Assembly: GCF_025398175.1 (NCBI RefSeq)
Contig: NZ_CP099734.1
Coordinates: 1,116,001 to 1,180,000 of the forward strand
DNA length: 64,000 nt
Source of the DNA: Photobacterium sp. TY1-4
GTDB lineage: Bacteria > Pseudomonadota > Gammaproteobacteria > Enterobacterales > Vibrionaceae
Reading direction: 5' to 3'
Shown: positions 19,040 through 28,250 of the stretch, in pieces
Layout: each line of letters begins with the position of its first letter
How positions within the stretch are numbered: position 1 is the stretch's first letter
The notes under the pieces: model-generated
What the model was told of the DNA's origin: nothing
The model's input: the letters and a program-made list of their open reading frames with translations, nothing else
Database searches by the model: none
Made by a program: the position numbers and the translations under genes

Positions 19040-20269
19040 GTGCGGGTAGCAATGATCAGTACCGGTGAAGAAGTGTTGCATGGCGATATTGTCGATACCA
19101 ATGCAGCGTGGTTGTCGCGGCTGTTTTTTCAACACGGGTTTCCTTTGTCCCGTCGGACCACCGTTGGGGATCAGCTGGCTGATCTGGCAGCAGAGATCGA
19201 GCACTGTAGCCTGACGGCAGATATCGTGGTGGTGAACGGCGGACTTGGCCCGACCACTGATGATTTAACGGCACAGGCCGCGGCCATTGCAGCAGACAGC
19301 GGGTTGGAGCAATCGGAGCACTGGGTGGCGCAGATGGAAGCCAAATATCAGGCCATGGGGCGGGAGATGCCGTCAACCAATCTGAAGCAGGCCATGCTGC
19401 CGGAAGGGGCGGAGCTATTGGATAATCCGGTCGGAACAGCCTGCGGGTTTGCCATGAAGCTGAACCGGGCCTGGTTGTACTTCACTCCCGGTGTCCCAAG
19501 CGAATTCAAGCGTATGGTTGAACATGAGATCCTGCCCCGGCTGAAACAGCGTTTTGAGGTGATTGCGGCGTTAGATTGCCATCGTTTTTATACCTTCGGT
19601 CTGTCTGAGTCCGGGATTGGTCAGACGCTCGCCGCGATTCAGTTACCGGCGGGCTATCAGCTCGGTTATCGCTCTTCCCTGCCGTTTATTGAGGTGAAGC
19701 TGTTCGCTCCCCGTGATGATGTTCAGGCAAGGGATATTCAACAGCAACTGGTGGCGTGTCTGGGCGACAATGTGGTGAGTGTGGATCAACAGTTGGCCAC
19801 GCACGTAGGTCAGTTGCTGCAATCTTCAGCCCTGGATTTGATGGTGATTGAGCAATCCTCCGGCGGCTGGCTGACGAACTGGCTGCACAGTGATCCCCTG
19901 TGCCGTCAGGCACTGCGGATTGGCCAAACTCAGGCGATGGATCCCGGTGGGCAGGAACGCTCACTGGCTGCGATGATGGCTTATGCGACGGAAGAGCGGG
20001 CACAGTCCGGCGCGGCACTGGCGCTGATCTCAGGGGCGTGGGGCGAGCGTGGCTTCCAGGTCGGCTTGGTGACGCCGACCGGTTGCTGGTCCCAGTGGGT
20101 TGCGACCCGACGGGAGTATAGCGATCAGGCACGTCGCACGCTGGTGGCGACGGTGATGCTGGATATGCTGCGGCGCTATCTGGATACGCAACCAGTGATC
20201 GGCCAGTATGAGTTTCTGACCTGTGCAGAGCAGCTTCAGCTCCCGGTGCAGGCGGTTTGCGCAGAGTAA
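19040..20269 (+). CDS. yfaY: CinA-family protein, YfaY-like (NMN deamidase-related)
   Basis: The 409-residue protein has an N-terminal MoaB/Mog-like (MoCF) domain with STGEEVLHGDIVDTN, NGGLGPTTDD and FTPGVPSEFKRMVEHEI. These match E. coli YfaY almost segment for segment. The C-terminal CinA/PncC-like domain is degenerate: where active nicotinamide-nucleotide amidases have an AESCTGG-type motif, this protein has VIEQSSGGW. It probably lacks PncC activity (inferred). The start is GTG at 19040 with an AGGAAG site seven bases upstream. It ends in a good terminator. Confidence 0.85.
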   Translation: MRVAMISTGEEVLHGDIVDTNAAWLSRLFFQHGFPLSRRTTVGDQLADLAAEIEHCSLTADIVVVNGGLGPTTDDLTAQAAAIAADSGLEQSEHWVAQMEAKYQAMGREMPSTNLKQAMLPEGAELLDNPVGTACGFAMKLNRAWLYFTPGVPSEFKRMVEHEILPRLKQRFEVIAALDCHRFYTFGLSESGIGQTLAAIQLPAGYQLGYRSSLPFIEVKLFAPRDDVQARDIQQQLVACLGDNVVSVDQQLATHVGQLLQSSALDLMVIEQSSGGWLTNWLHSDPLCRQALRIGQTQAMDPGGQERSLAAMMAYATEERAQSGAALALISGAWGERGFQVGLVTPTGCWSQWVATRREYSDQARRTLVATVMLDMLRRYLDTQPVIGQYEFLTCAEQLQLPVQAVCAE

Positions 20270-20306
20270 ACCCGCTGAGCAGACATCGTGCGATGGATTG
20301 AATGAG

Positions 20307-20327
20307 GCCGCCGTCAGGCGGCTTTTT
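20307..20327 (+). terminator. terminator after the CinA-like gene
   Basis: GCCGCC-GTCA-GGCGGC (20307-20322) followed by TTTTT. Confidence 0.87.
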
Positions 20328-20570
20328 CGTGCCTGAAAGGCTTGTTCGCTTCAGGAGACGGTACCGGCTTTTATTTGCAACTATCAATGTATTAAACAAA
20401 TTTGTGTGAAACATTTCGTGCTACCGGAAAATTCCCTTGATTTTGTGGTGTTATTTGCATGGGTTTCTTTTTATTTATTATGAAACTGGGTAACATCATT
20501 CCGGCTTTAAAATTTGATACGGCTTCCAAGTTTCTTTCAGTGTTGCTGCAAGATTTCAATAATTGTTTAA
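20328..20570. other. upstream region of the CSS-EAL gene
   Basis: AT-rich sequence without a supported gene. Together with the terminator it makes a 301-base gap. It presumably carries the promoter of the EAL gene; no specific binding site is recognised. Confidence 0.4.
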
Positions 20571-22193
20571 GTGATGATGAGATATCGGTTTCGTATGGGA
20601 ACAAAACCGCAGGATCATGGAAAACGCGCTGGTTTGAACCGGCTATTGCTGCGTGATATTGCCGTGATTTATTTGCTGACCTTTCTGGTCAGTGTGCCTT
20701 TTTATTTCTGGAAGCTTCATTCAGATTTGACCGGCCTGGGCGTGTCGGCACTGGCCCGGATTGATCAATTTGTTGATCAAACAGCCAATAGCCTGGTACC
20801 GCTGGTCAGCCAACCTAAAACCTGCTCGCCATCTGAAGTGGCACAGCTCAGAGAAACGGTTTTTCGTTCTTACCGGGTCAAAGAAATTGGCCTGATCCGC
20901 CCGAAAGGGGAGGTGTTCTGTACCAGTAACCTCGGGCCGACCTCGATTCAAATCTATGCCAAGACCCTCAGCCGATGGCATCAGGCCGCTGATGGCCGGA
21001 CCCTGGCGCTGGTGCGGGCTAAAACCGGGCGAACCCATTCGCTTTTTGTTTACCTGCAAGGTCCCCATGGGATGGGGGCCAATGCCTTGATCCCGCCGGA
21101 TGTTCTTAATGAGCTGGTTGGCAAGGGCTTCCCGTTCCCGGAGCTGCCGTTTGCGGTCAAAGTGGCCGGCAACGCCCTCGCGGGCGTGGTGAATGCGCCG
21201 CTGGAAGCGGGCGAGATGGATCCGGATACCCTGAGCTTTCATTCCTCGCAAAATCCGGTTGAACTGCAGTTTCTGGTGACACCGGCGTTTCAGCGGGCCT
21301 ATATGCTGGAGCAGTGCTGGATCCCGCTGGTGCTGGGTAGCCTGTTCAGTGCCATTTATGCGTTTATCAGCCGTCGCCGGGTTGCCCGACAGTCATTACC
21401 GGCCACCTTTGAGTGGGCGCTGAAAAACAAGGAGCTGGAAGTCTTCTTTCAGCCGATCATGGATACGGATCTCGGCGGACCACTGGGGTTTGAGCTTCTG
21501 TTGCGCTGGCACCATCCGGTCCACGGGATTATCTCGCCGATGATTTTTATTCCGCTGGCCGAGCAGCTGGGCAAGATTGGCGCCCTGACTGATTTTGTGA
21601 TCGAAACGGCCATCGGGTTTATTGAGAAAAATCCGGGCCTGATGAAGTCGCGCTACCTGGCGATTAATGTGAGCCGCCAGCTCTTGCTCGATGAACATTT
21701 TGCCGAGCGGGTCTGTCGTCGTTGCGGGCGCAGCCAGCATCTGATCCGTCACTTGTTGCTGGAAGTGACCGAAGATCTGGCTTTTTCCGATCAGGAGATG
21801 GATCGAGCCATTACTCAGTTGCATTTGCTGCAACAGCATGGGTTTCGGATCGCCGTCGATGATTTCGGCACCGGGTATTCGGGGCTGGATTTGCTGCGCC
21901 GGTTCCCGTTTGATGTGGTGAAAATTGACAAGGTGTTTATCAAAGAACTGCTGCCGGAAGGCAATGCCGTGGCGTTGCTGGATTCGATGATTGGGCTTGC
22001 GGACGGCTTAGGGATGGTGGTGATTGCCGAGGGGGTCGAAACCGCCCAGCAGGCGGATAGCCTGCTCCAGCGGGGGGTGAATCATCATCAGGGCTTTTAC
22101 TATGCCAAACCCATGCCGCAGTCTGTATTGTTATCCTGGCTGGCCACGGTCGGCGTCGCTAAACCCGTCGTCGCGATGGCCGCAGAAGCGTAA
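20571..22193 (+). CDS. CSS-motif EAL-domain cyclic-di-GMP phosphodiesterase
   Basis: The protein of about 540 residues has a membrane helix near 30-50 (DIAVIYLLTFLVSVPFYFW) and a periplasmic CSS-type sensor region with paired cysteines (PKTCSPSE and EVFCTSNLG). A second helix near 245-265 (WIPLVLGSLFSAIYAF) precedes the cytoplasmic EAL domain. The EAL site reads GFELLLRW, with NVSRQLL, LLEVTEDLAF, DDFGTGYSGL, VVKIDKVF and AEGVET, so the metal ligands look intact. No GGDEF is present. In CSS-domain EALs the periplasmic cysteines sense redox state through the Dsb system. The start is uncertain (GTG 20571, or ATG 20574, 20577 or 20595); no choice has a strong ribosome site. Confidence 0.88.
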   Translation: MMMRYRFRMGTKPQDHGKRAGLNRLLLRDIAVIYLLTFLVSVPFYFWKLHSDLTGLGVSALARIDQFVDQTANSLVPLVSQPKTCSPSEVAQLRETVFRSYRVKEIGLIRPKGEVFCTSNLGPTSIQIYAKTLSRWHQAADGRTLALVRAKTGRTHSLFVYLQGPHGMGANALIPPDVLNELVGKGFPFPELPFAVKVAGNALAGVVNAPLEAGEMDPDTLSFHSSQNPVELQFLVTPAFQRAYMLEQCWIPLVLGSLFSAIYAFISRRRVARQSLPATFEWALKNKELEVFFQPIMDTDLGGPLGFELLLRWHHPVHGIISPMIFIPLAEQLGKIGALTDFVIETAIGFIEKNPGLMKSRYLAINVSRQLLLDEHFAERVCRRCGRSQHLIRHLLLEVTEDLAFSDQEMDRAITQLHLLQQHGFRIAVDDFGTGYSGLDLLRRFPFDVVKIDKVFIKELLPEGNAVALLDSMIGLADGLGMVVIAEGVETAQQADSLLQRGVNHHQGFYYAKPMPQSVLLSWLATVGVAKPVVAMAAEA

Positions 22194-22500
22194 GAAGATA
22201 CGTCGCAAAAAAGAAGAGGATTCAGCAGGAATTCCAATCAAAGTAAGTGTTCAGAAATATCGCAGGAAATTGGTTGAGAACAATGCAGCGTTTTTAGATC
22301 AGTAGTTATTCTACAATCAAAAATTCTAACGCAGTTATCGAGCATTTGAACAAGTGAGGATGACCCCTAATTTACTGCGATTGGTATGACAGGGGATGTA
22401 TCTCAGCCGCAACCGGAGATGACTGGTACCAGCGCCTGGCTGTAATATTGCGTAGAAGAGTGTTGTTCCGCTCTTGTTCGGAGCGCGGTAAAGGAATGGC
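22194..22500. other. intergenic region between the EAL gene and yfaE
   Basis: About 307 bases between convergent 3' ends. I find no convincing terminator, RNA gene or reading frame with a ribosome site. Confidence 0.5.
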
Positions 22501-22800
22501 TTAGCGGTTGACGACATCGCTATCTGGCTGTTCAGCCGGGGCCAACTGGTAGTTAAACTCGAGTTCGAGATGACTTTTCGGCACGGCGCAACAGGTGAGG
22601 ATTTCATTGGGGCCGACAAAGGCCATGGCGTCTTGTTGATCGACGGCGCCGACCTTGAGTTTGCAGCGACAAGCACCGCACATGCCGTTTCGGCACTGGT
22701 ATTCGGGCTGAAAACCGGCGTTTTCGAGCTGAACCAGCAACGGTTCGCGGCTGTTGCCGCAAACCGTTTGGCCGTTAACCTTGAAGGTTAATCGACTCAT
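22501..22800 (-). CDS. yfaE: 2Fe-2S ferredoxin YfaE (ribonucleotide reductase maintenance protein)
   Basis: The 99-residue plant-type ferredoxin has ligand cysteines in [11 protein letters not shown] and LTCC, the C-x4-C-x2-C plus distal C pattern. In E. coli YfaE helps keep or rebuild the diferric-tyrosyl radical cofactor of NrdB. The start ATG overlaps the nrdB stop by four bases, so the protein is translationally coupled to its client. The C-terminus is extended by a short acidic tail. Confidence 0.93.
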   Translation of the reverse strand: MSRLTFKVNGQTVCGNSREPLLVQLENAGFQPEYQCRNGMCGACRCKLKVGAVDQQDAMAFVGPNEILTCCAVPKSHLELEFNYQLAPAEQPDSDVVNR

Positions 22801-23930
22801 AGCTCGAAATCACCCAGATCGTCAGAGCTGACATCATTGTCGATCTGACCGACCAAGTAGGAGCTGATTTCTGCTTCCTGTGGCGCCACTTGAACGTTGT
22901 CAGAAGACAACCAGGCATTGATCCACGGGATTGGGTTCTGGGTTGCGCCCGGGTAGGCATGCTCCAGGCCCACAGCTGCCATACGCAGGTTGGTGATATA
23001 CTCAACGTACTGACACAGGATGTCTTTGTTCAACCCGATCATCGAACCGTCTTTGAACAGGTATTCCGCCCACTCTTTTTCCTGCTCGGCCGCTTCCTTG
23101 AACAGGGTGAAACATGCCTGGGCACATTCCTGAGCAATTTCTGCCATTTCCGGATCGTCCTGGCCGGTACGCATCAGGTTCAGGATGTGCTGGGTGCCGG
23201 TCAGGTGCAGCGCCTCATCACGGGCGATCAGCTTGATGATCTTGGCGTTGCCTTCCATCAGCTCACGCTCGGCAAAAGCAAACGAGCAGGCAAAGCTGAC
23301 ATAGAAGCGGATCGCTTCCAGTGCGTTGACCGACATCATGCACAGGTACAGCTTTTTCTTGATGTCACGCAGGTTCACGGTGATGGTTTCACCGTTCACG
23401 GTATGCGTCCCTTCGCCTAGGCGGTGGTAGTCGCTGGTGGCGTTGATCAGATCATCGTAGTACTTAGAGATATCACCGGCGCGCTTGATAATGTGCTCGT
23501 TATCGACGATATCGTCAAAAACCACTGACGGGTTGGTGACGATATTGCGGATAATATGCGTATAAGAGCGGGAGTGAATGGTCTCAGAGAACGACCAGGT
23601 TTCAATCCAGGTTTCCAGCTCAGGAATCGAGACGATTGGCAGCAGGGCCACGTTCGGGCTGCGACCTTGAATCGAGTCCAGCAGGGTCTGGTACTTCAGG
23701 TTACTGATGAAGATATGGCGCTCGTGATCCGGGAGATTGTTATAGTCAATCCGATCGCTGGAGACGTCTACTTCTTCCGGGCGCCAGAAAAACGAAAGCT
23801 GTTTCTCAATCAGCTTTTCAAAAATTTCGAATTTTTGCTGGTCATAGCGCGCCACATTGACGGGCTGGCCAAAGAACATCGGCTCGTGGAGCTGATTGTT
23901 ATTGGTTTGACAGAAAGTGCTGTATGCCAT
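22797..23930 (-). CDS. nrdB: Class Ia ribonucleoside-diphosphate reductase, beta subunit
   Basis: The 377-residue small subunit carries the diiron centre and the radical tyrosine. The ligand and radical block [13 protein letters not shown] has Glu, His and Tyr in the expected E-x2-H-x3-Y spacing. The later [14 protein letters not shown] block supplies the remaining Glu and His ligands. The N-terminus [20 protein letters not shown] matches enteric NrdB. The C-terminus ends in [13 protein letters not shown], the tail that docks on NrdA. The gene lies 55 bases after nrdA and overlaps yfaE, giving the operon nrdA-nrdB-yfaE. Confidence 0.97.
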   Translation of the reverse strand: MAYSTFCQTNNNQLHEPMFFGQPVNVARYDQQKFEIFEKLIEKQLSFFWRPEEVDVSSDRIDYNNLPDHERHIFISNLKYQTLLDSIQGRSPNVALLPIVSIPELETWIETWSFSETIHSRSYTHIIRNIVTNPSVVFDDIVDNEHIIKRAGDISKYYDDLINATSDYHRLGEGTHTVNGETITVNLRDIKKKLYLCMMSVNALEAIRFYVSFACSFAFAERELMEGNAKIIKLIARDEALHLTGTQHILNLMRTGQDDPEMAEIAQECAQACFTLFKEAAEQEKEWAEYLFKDGSMIGLNKDILCQYVEYITNLRMAAVGLEHAYPGATQNPIPWINAWLSSDNVQVAPQEAEISSYLVGQIDNDVSSDDLGDFEL

Positions 23931-23985
23931 TTTATCCTCAACTTCAAAGGGGAGCAGAAGCTCCCGCTTTAAATTGTGCTGTTAC

Positions 23986-26253
23986 TTAAATCTTGCAGCT
24001 GGTGCAGTCGTCCGCGGAAACATCACCCTGGCTATCGGAAGCACCATCACGGGTGTTGTGGTAGTACAGGGTTTTCACGCCGAGTTTATACGCTGTCAGC
24101 AGGTCTTTTAGCAAGAGTTTCATTGGCACTTTGCCATTTGGCTGAATGCTTGGGTCATAGTTGGTGTTGGCAGAAATCGCCTGGTCGATGAATTTCTGCA
24201 TAATGCCCACCAGTTGCAGGTAGCCATCATTGCTGCCGATATTCCACAACAGCTCATAGTTGTCTTTGTACTTGCTGTACTCAGGCACAACCTGCTTCAG
24301 GATACCGTCTTTAGACGCCTTCACCGAGACATAGCCGCGTGGTGGCTCAATGCCGTTGGTTGCATTTGAGATCTGTGACGAGGTCTCAGATGGCATCAGA
24401 GCCGACAGGGTTGAGTTGCGCAGACCGTGGGTCTTGATCTCTTCACGCAGCGTTTCCCAGTCGTAACGCAGTTCTGCACTGCAGATGTTATCGATATCTT
24501 TCTTATAGGTATCGATTGGCAGAATACCTTGAGCATAGGTTGTTTCGTTAAATGCCGGGCAGGCACCTTGCTCTTTCGCCAAGCCGACCGATGCTTTCAG
24601 CAGGTAGTACTGAATGGCTTCGAAGGCTTCATGGGTCAGGTTATTGGCACTGCCGTCTGAGTAACGCACATCGTGCTTGGCCAGGTAGTAGGCGAAGTTG
24701 ATCACGCCGACACCCAAAGTACGACGGTTCATGGTGGCTTTGTAAGCCGCCGGCAGCGGGTAGTCCTGGTAGTCCAGCAGGGCGTCCAGGGCACGTACCG
24801 TCAGGTCGGCCATTTCTTCCAGATCGTCCAGCGTATCGATGGCACCCAGATTAAAGGCAGACAGCGTACACAGGGCGATTTCACCGTTCTCGTCTTCGAC
24901 GTTGTTCAGCGGCTTGGTCGGCAGCGCAATTTCCAGGCACAGGTTCGACTGGCGGATTGGCGCGACAGCCGGGTCAAACGGGCTGTGAGTGTTACAGTGG
25001 TCGACGTTCTGGATGTAGATCCGGCCCGTTGAAGCACGCTCTTGCATCAGCAGCGAGAACAGATCAATCGCTTTGATGGTCTTACGCTTGATGCGCTCGT
25101 CTTGCTCGTATTGCTCGTACAGGCGCTCAAACTCAGTCTGGTCCGCAAAGAAAGCGTCGTACAGGCCCGGAACGTCAGATGGTGAGAACAGGCTGATGTT
25201 GCCGCCTTTGATCAGACGGGTGTACATCAGTTTGTTGATTTGTACGCCGTAGTCCATGTGACGGACGCGGTTTTCCTCAACCCCGCGATTGTTCTTCAGC
25301 ACCAGCAGCGATTCAACTTCACCGTGCCAGATTGGGTAGAATAGGGTGGCTGCGCCGCCGCGAACACCGCCTTGCGAGCAGCATTTGACCGCCGTCTGGA
25401 AGTATTTGTAGAACGGGATACAACCGGTGTGGAAGGCTTCGCCGCCACGAATTTCTGAGCCCAGGGCACGGATACGGCCGGCGTTGATGCCGATCCCGGC
25501 ACGCTGAGACACATAACGGACAATCGAGCTGGCGGTTGCGTTGATAGAATCCAGGCTGTCATCACACTCGATCAGCACACAAGAGCTGAACTGACGCGTC
25601 GGGGTACGAACACCAGACATGATTGGCGTCGGCAGCGAGATTTTGAACTGGGAAACGGCATCATAGAAGCGCTTGATGTAGTCCATGCGTGTCTCTTTCG
25701 GGTATTTTCCGAACAGACAGGCTGCAATCATCATGTACAGGAACTGGGCGCTTTCGAAGATCTCACCGGTCACCCGGTTTTGTACCAGGTATTTCCCTTC
25801 CAACTGCTTCACCGCAGCGTAGGAAAAGTTCATGTCACGCCAGTGGTCGATGTAGGTGCCCATCAGGTCGAATTCTTCTTTGCTGTAGTCTTCGAGCAGG
25901 TGGCGATCGTATTTCCCTTTCTCAACCAGGGTGCTGACATGGGTATAGAGTGTTGGTGGCTCGAACTGACCGTAAGCTTTCTTACGCAGATGGAAAATCG
26001 CCAGGCGTGCCGCCAGATATTGGTAGTCTGGTGTTTCCTCTGAAATCAGATCAGCCGCTGCTTTGATGATGGTTTCGTGAATATCCTCAGTTTTGATCCC
26101 GTCATAAAACTGGATGTGGGATTTCAGCTCGACTTGAGAGACCGAAACATTCTCCAGACCTTCAGCGGCCCAGGTGATCACTCGGTGGATTTTATCCAAA
26201 TCGATACTTTCTTTGCGTCCATCACGCTTGGTAACAGTTAGCTGTTGATTCAT
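23986..26253 (-). CDS. nrdA: Class Ia ribonucleoside-diphosphate reductase, alpha subunit
   Basis: The 755-residue catalytic subunit reduces ribonucleoside diphosphates to deoxy forms. The N-terminal ATP-cone (MNQQLTVTKRDGRKESIDLD) is the dATP/ATP overall activity switch. Active-site motifs are SSCVLIECDD, SNLCLEIALP (Asn, Cys, Glu) and the second redox Cys in IALCTLSAFNLG. The radical-transfer tyrosine pair is in TLYYHNTRDG. The C-terminal redox-shuttle cysteines are C750 and C753 in DDCTSCKI. A candidate NrdR box lies about 110 bases upstream. Confidence 0.97.
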   Translation of the reverse strand: MNQQLTVTKRDGRKESIDLDKIHRVITWAAEGLENVSVSQVELKSHIQFYDGIKTEDIHETIIKAAADLISEETPDYQYLAARLAIFHLRKKAYGQFEPPTLYTHVSTLVEKGKYDRHLLEDYSKEEFDLMGTYIDHWRDMNFSYAAVKQLEGKYLVQNRVTGEIFESAQFLYMMIAACLFGKYPKETRMDYIKRFYDAVSQFKISLPTPIMSGVRTPTRQFSSCVLIECDDSLDSINATASSIVRYVSQRAGIGINAGRIRALGSEIRGGEAFHTGCIPFYKYFQTAVKCCSQGGVRGGAATLFYPIWHGEVESLLVLKNNRGVEENRVRHMDYGVQINKLMYTRLIKGGNISLFSPSDVPGLYDAFFADQTEFERLYEQYEQDERIKRKTIKAIDLFSLLMQERASTGRIYIQNVDHCNTHSPFDPAVAPIRQSNLCLEIALPTKPLNNVEDENGEIALCTLSAFNLGAIDTLDDLEEMADLTVRALDALLDYQDYPLPAAYKATMNRRTLGVGVINFAYYLAKHDVRYSDGSANNLTHEAFEAIQYYLLKASVGLAKEQGACPAFNETTYAQGILPIDTYKKDIDNICSAELRYDWETLREEIKTHGLRNSTLSALMPSETSSQISNATNGIEPPRGYVSVKASKDGILKQVVPEYSKYKDNYELLWNIGSNDGYLQLVGIMQKFIDQAISANTNYDPSIQPNGKVPMKLLLKDLLTAYKLGVKTLYYHNTRDGASDSQGDVSADDCTSCKI

Positions 26254-26293
26254 TTTTGACCGTTTTCCCAGAAATTCGCCAATAACAGGGTGT

Positions 26294-26322
26294 TTTACAA
26301 CTTTTTCGTGAAAAGTTGTAAA
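26294..26322. repeat. perfect 12-bp inverted repeat in the nrdA leader
   Basis: TTTACAACTTTT - TCGTG - AAAAGTTGTAAA is a perfect 12-bp palindrome with a 5-base loop, 41 bases upstream of the nrdA ATG. It could be an mRNA hairpin or a dimeric protein-binding site. Confidence 0.9.
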
Positions 26323-26361
26323 GATTGTGATCTTAGTTACAACTCTCAGTCTAGTCGAAAA

Positions 26362-26377
26362 ACACTACATATTGGGG
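26362..26377 (-). promoter_or_regulatory. candidate NrdR box upstream of nrdA
   Basis: On the plus strand ACACTACATATTGGGG agrees with the palindromic NrdR consensus ACACTATATATAGTGT at 13 of 16 positions, allowing A or T at the variable site. NrdR boxes normally come in helically phased pairs. Only a very weak second site (26342-26357) is visible. Confidence 0.55.
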
Positions 26378-26552
26378 TGTTGAGCTTATGGCGTTACAAG
26401 ATAGTGATGAAGCGCGGGTAATGCAAGGTGGTAATTTTTGGTCGCCTGTGGATAACGTGGGGATGGTAAGAAAAAAGTTGGTGCCTACTAACTGATTTAG
26501 GCAGATACGCCAATATAATAGAAAAAATCAACGAAACCAGCCGATAAAAATT

Positions 26553-26592
26553 GGTCCGAAAAAAAATATTTTTCTTGATTTTTTGTCGGACC
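26553..26592. repeat. 40-bp imperfect inverted repeat after the HAD phosphatase gene
   Basis: GGTCCGA (26553-26559) and TCGGACC (26586-26592) flank opposed A and T runs. The T tract lies inside the potential stem rather than after it, so it is not a canonical terminator. Confidence 0.75.
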
Positions 26593-26635
26593 GTCACCGC
26601 AAAATTACCCCTGAACTTATTGATTAAGAAATGAC

Positions 26636-27313
26636 TTATTCGCCCTTTCTTTGCAGCTCCAGGATCTCAATTAAGGCCTCCGGTGTGGGTAAAATTCCGC
26701 GGGCCAGCCAGGCATCCGGGCGATGTTCTTTGCCGATATACCCCCATCCGGCAACCAGGCCGTGCATTCGGGCTGCATTGGCGGCAATCATATCTTTCTC
26801 GATATCGCCGATGTAGGCGCAGGCCGTATGTGGGATCCCGAGCAGCTCACTGGCATGCAGCAGCGGCTCGGGGTGGGGCTTGGCGACGGCCAGCGTATCG
26901 CCACACACCACCACCTGAGCTTTGAGCAGCTCCGGGAAGAACGGCAGCAGGAGTTCCGTGAGAAAACCGGGCTTGTTGGTCATGATCCCCCAGGGAATAT
27001 GCTGTGTTTCAAGGTAAGCCAGCACTTTGTTGATCCCGCGATAGATTGAGGTGCCTTCACAGATATTTTGCTGGTAATAATGCAGAAACTCCCGGCGCAG
27101 CTGAGCTGCATCCAGGTGGGTCGGAATGGTGCCGAAGCCGGCGGTGAGCAGCCCTCTGGCCCCGTAGCTGGTGTTGGCTCTGATCTGCTCATCGGTCAGC
27201 GGTGCCTGATGATAGTCTGCCAGGACCCGGTTGGCGGCCTCGGCCATATCGGGGGCGGTGTCGAGCAAGGTGCCGTCAAGGTCAAACAAAATCGCGCGGA
27301 TCGGTGAGTTCAT
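26636..27313 (-). CDS. HAD-IA family phosphatase, MupP/phosphoglycolate phosphatase-like
   Basis: The 225-residue HAD hydrolase has motif I LFDLDGTLLDTAPD (nucleophile Asp), motif II MTNKP, the motif III Lys in AKPHPEP and the acidic motif IV YIGDIEKDM. The cap segment SYGARGLLTAGFG resembles MupP (N-acetylmuramic acid 6-phosphate phosphatase of peptidoglycan recycling) more than E. coli Gph. The placement next to ubiG is also seen for mupP in Pseudomonas. Substrate assignment from sequence is uncertain, so no symbol is given. The ATG at 27313 has AAGGAT upstream. It follows ubiG on the same strand but after a terminator. Confidence 0.82.
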   Translation of the reverse strand: MNSPIRAILFDLDGTLLDTAPDMAEAANRVLADYHQAPLTDEQIRANTSYGARGLLTAGFGTIPTHLDAAQLRREFLHYYQQNICEGTSIYRGINKVLAYLETQHIPWGIMTNKPGFLTELLLPFFPELLKAQVVVCGDTLAVAKPHPEPLLHASELLGIPHTACAYIGDIEKDMIAANAARMHGLVAGWGYIGKEHRPDAWLARGILPTPEALIEILELQRKGE

Positions 27314-27355
27314 GCTTTATATCCTTATAAAACCGGAGACGGGTGCTGGTGAGCC

Positions 27356-27400
27356 CGGTATGGGTGAATCCGGGATGTGCGAATTCGGGATGTGTGAATT
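27356..27400. repeat. 15-bp tandem repeat, three copies
   Basis: Three head-to-tail units: CGGTATGGGTGAATC, CGGGATGTGCGAATT and CGGGATGTGTGAATT. The last two differ at one base. They lie between the ubiG terminator and the HAD phosphatase gene, a small minisatellite-like element. Confidence 0.9.
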
Positions 27401-27495
27401 CGGCCCGGTAATGCCTGGCGAAGCCTTGTCTTGCTGTTGTTTAGTGTAGCTCGGGTTCTTGATGTAGCCCGGGCGTAGCGCGTTACTGGATGAAT

Positions 27496-27520
27496 AAAAA
27501 GGGGCGCCTGATGGCGCCCC
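27496..27520 (-). terminator. ubiG terminator
   Basis: On the minus strand GGGGCGCC-ATCA-GGCGCCCC (27520-27501) is followed by TTTTT. It lies eight bases after the ubiG stop. Confidence 0.9.
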
Positions 27521-27527
27521 GTCCGGA

Positions 27528-28250
27528 TTAGACCGGTTTGATGGTATGGACGATGTAGTTGACATCGACATTTTTGCCCAGCCAGTAACGATCGGTCAGC
27601 GGGTTATAATGCAGGCCCGTGATGTGGCGATCCTGCAACGGGGTCTGATCGATCATCGCCATCAGCTCCGACGGGCGAATAAATTTGTTGTGGTCGTGTG
27701 TTCCCCGCGGCACCAGCTTCAGGATCTGCTCGGCGCCGACGATGGCAAACAGGTAAGCTTTGAGGTTGCGGTTCAGGGTTGAGAAGAAGATGTGGCCGCC
27801 TGGTTTGACCATTTTGGCACACGAGGCAATCACCGAGGCCGGATCCGGGACGTGCTCCAGCATTTCCATGCAGGTCACCACATCATAGGTTTGCGGGAAC
27901 AGCTCGGCGTGCTCCTCGGCGGTGCGTTGCACATACTCCAGCTTCGTTCCGGTTTCCAGGGCATGAAGGCGGGCTACGGTCAGCGGCTCTTTGCCCATAT
28001 CCAACCCGGTCACCTCGGCACCTTCCACGGCCATGCTCTCGGCCAGAATGCCCCCACCACAGCCGACATCCAGAACTTTTTTGCCAAACAGACCGTCGGC
28101 ATGATCAATTACATAGTTCAGCCGCAGGGGATTGATTTGGTGAAGCGGCTTGAATTCACCCTCCAGGTCCCACCAGCGCGAGGCCATTTCTTCAAATTTC
28201 GAGATTTCTGCCGGATCGACATTCAACTGCTTGGTCATTGTCATCGCCAT
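27528..28250 (-). CDS. ubiG: Ubiquinone biosynthesis O-methyltransferase UbiG
   Basis: UbiG carries out both O-methylations of the ubiquinone ring using SAM. The 240-residue protein has motif [14 protein letters not shown] near residue 60, the acidic VTGLDMG, the [11 protein letters not shown] segment and [20 protein letters not shown], the membrane-contacting insertion. All are typical of UbiG. The ATG at 28250 follows AAGGAAA. It is divergent from gyrA, as in E. coli, but a small membrane protein candidate lies between the two. Confidence 0.95.
   Translation of the reverse strand: MAMTMTKQLNVDPAEISKFEEMASRWWDLEGEFKPLHQINPLRLNYVIDHADGLFGKKVLDVGCGGGILAESMAVEGAEVTGLDMGKEPLTVARLHALETGTKLEYVQRTAEEHAELFPQTYDVVTCMEMLEHVPDPASVIASCAKMVKPGGHIFFSTLNRNLKAYLFAIVGAEQILKLVPRGTHDHNKFIRPSELMAMIDQTPLQDRHITGLHYNPLTDRYWLGKNVDVNYIVHTIKPV

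Larger units (their letters stand above)
26254..26635. other. nrdA leader and promoter region
   Basis: This AT-rich region of 382 bases carries an NrdR box candidate, a 12-bp perfect inverted repeat near the nrdA start and a second inverted repeat nearer the HAD phosphatase gene. No reading frame is supported. Confidence 0.6.

Noticed and set aside
26342..26357. Second NrdR box
   Set aside because: Only about 9 of 16 positions agree with the consensus, and the spacing (about 20 bases start to start) is not the usual 31-32.
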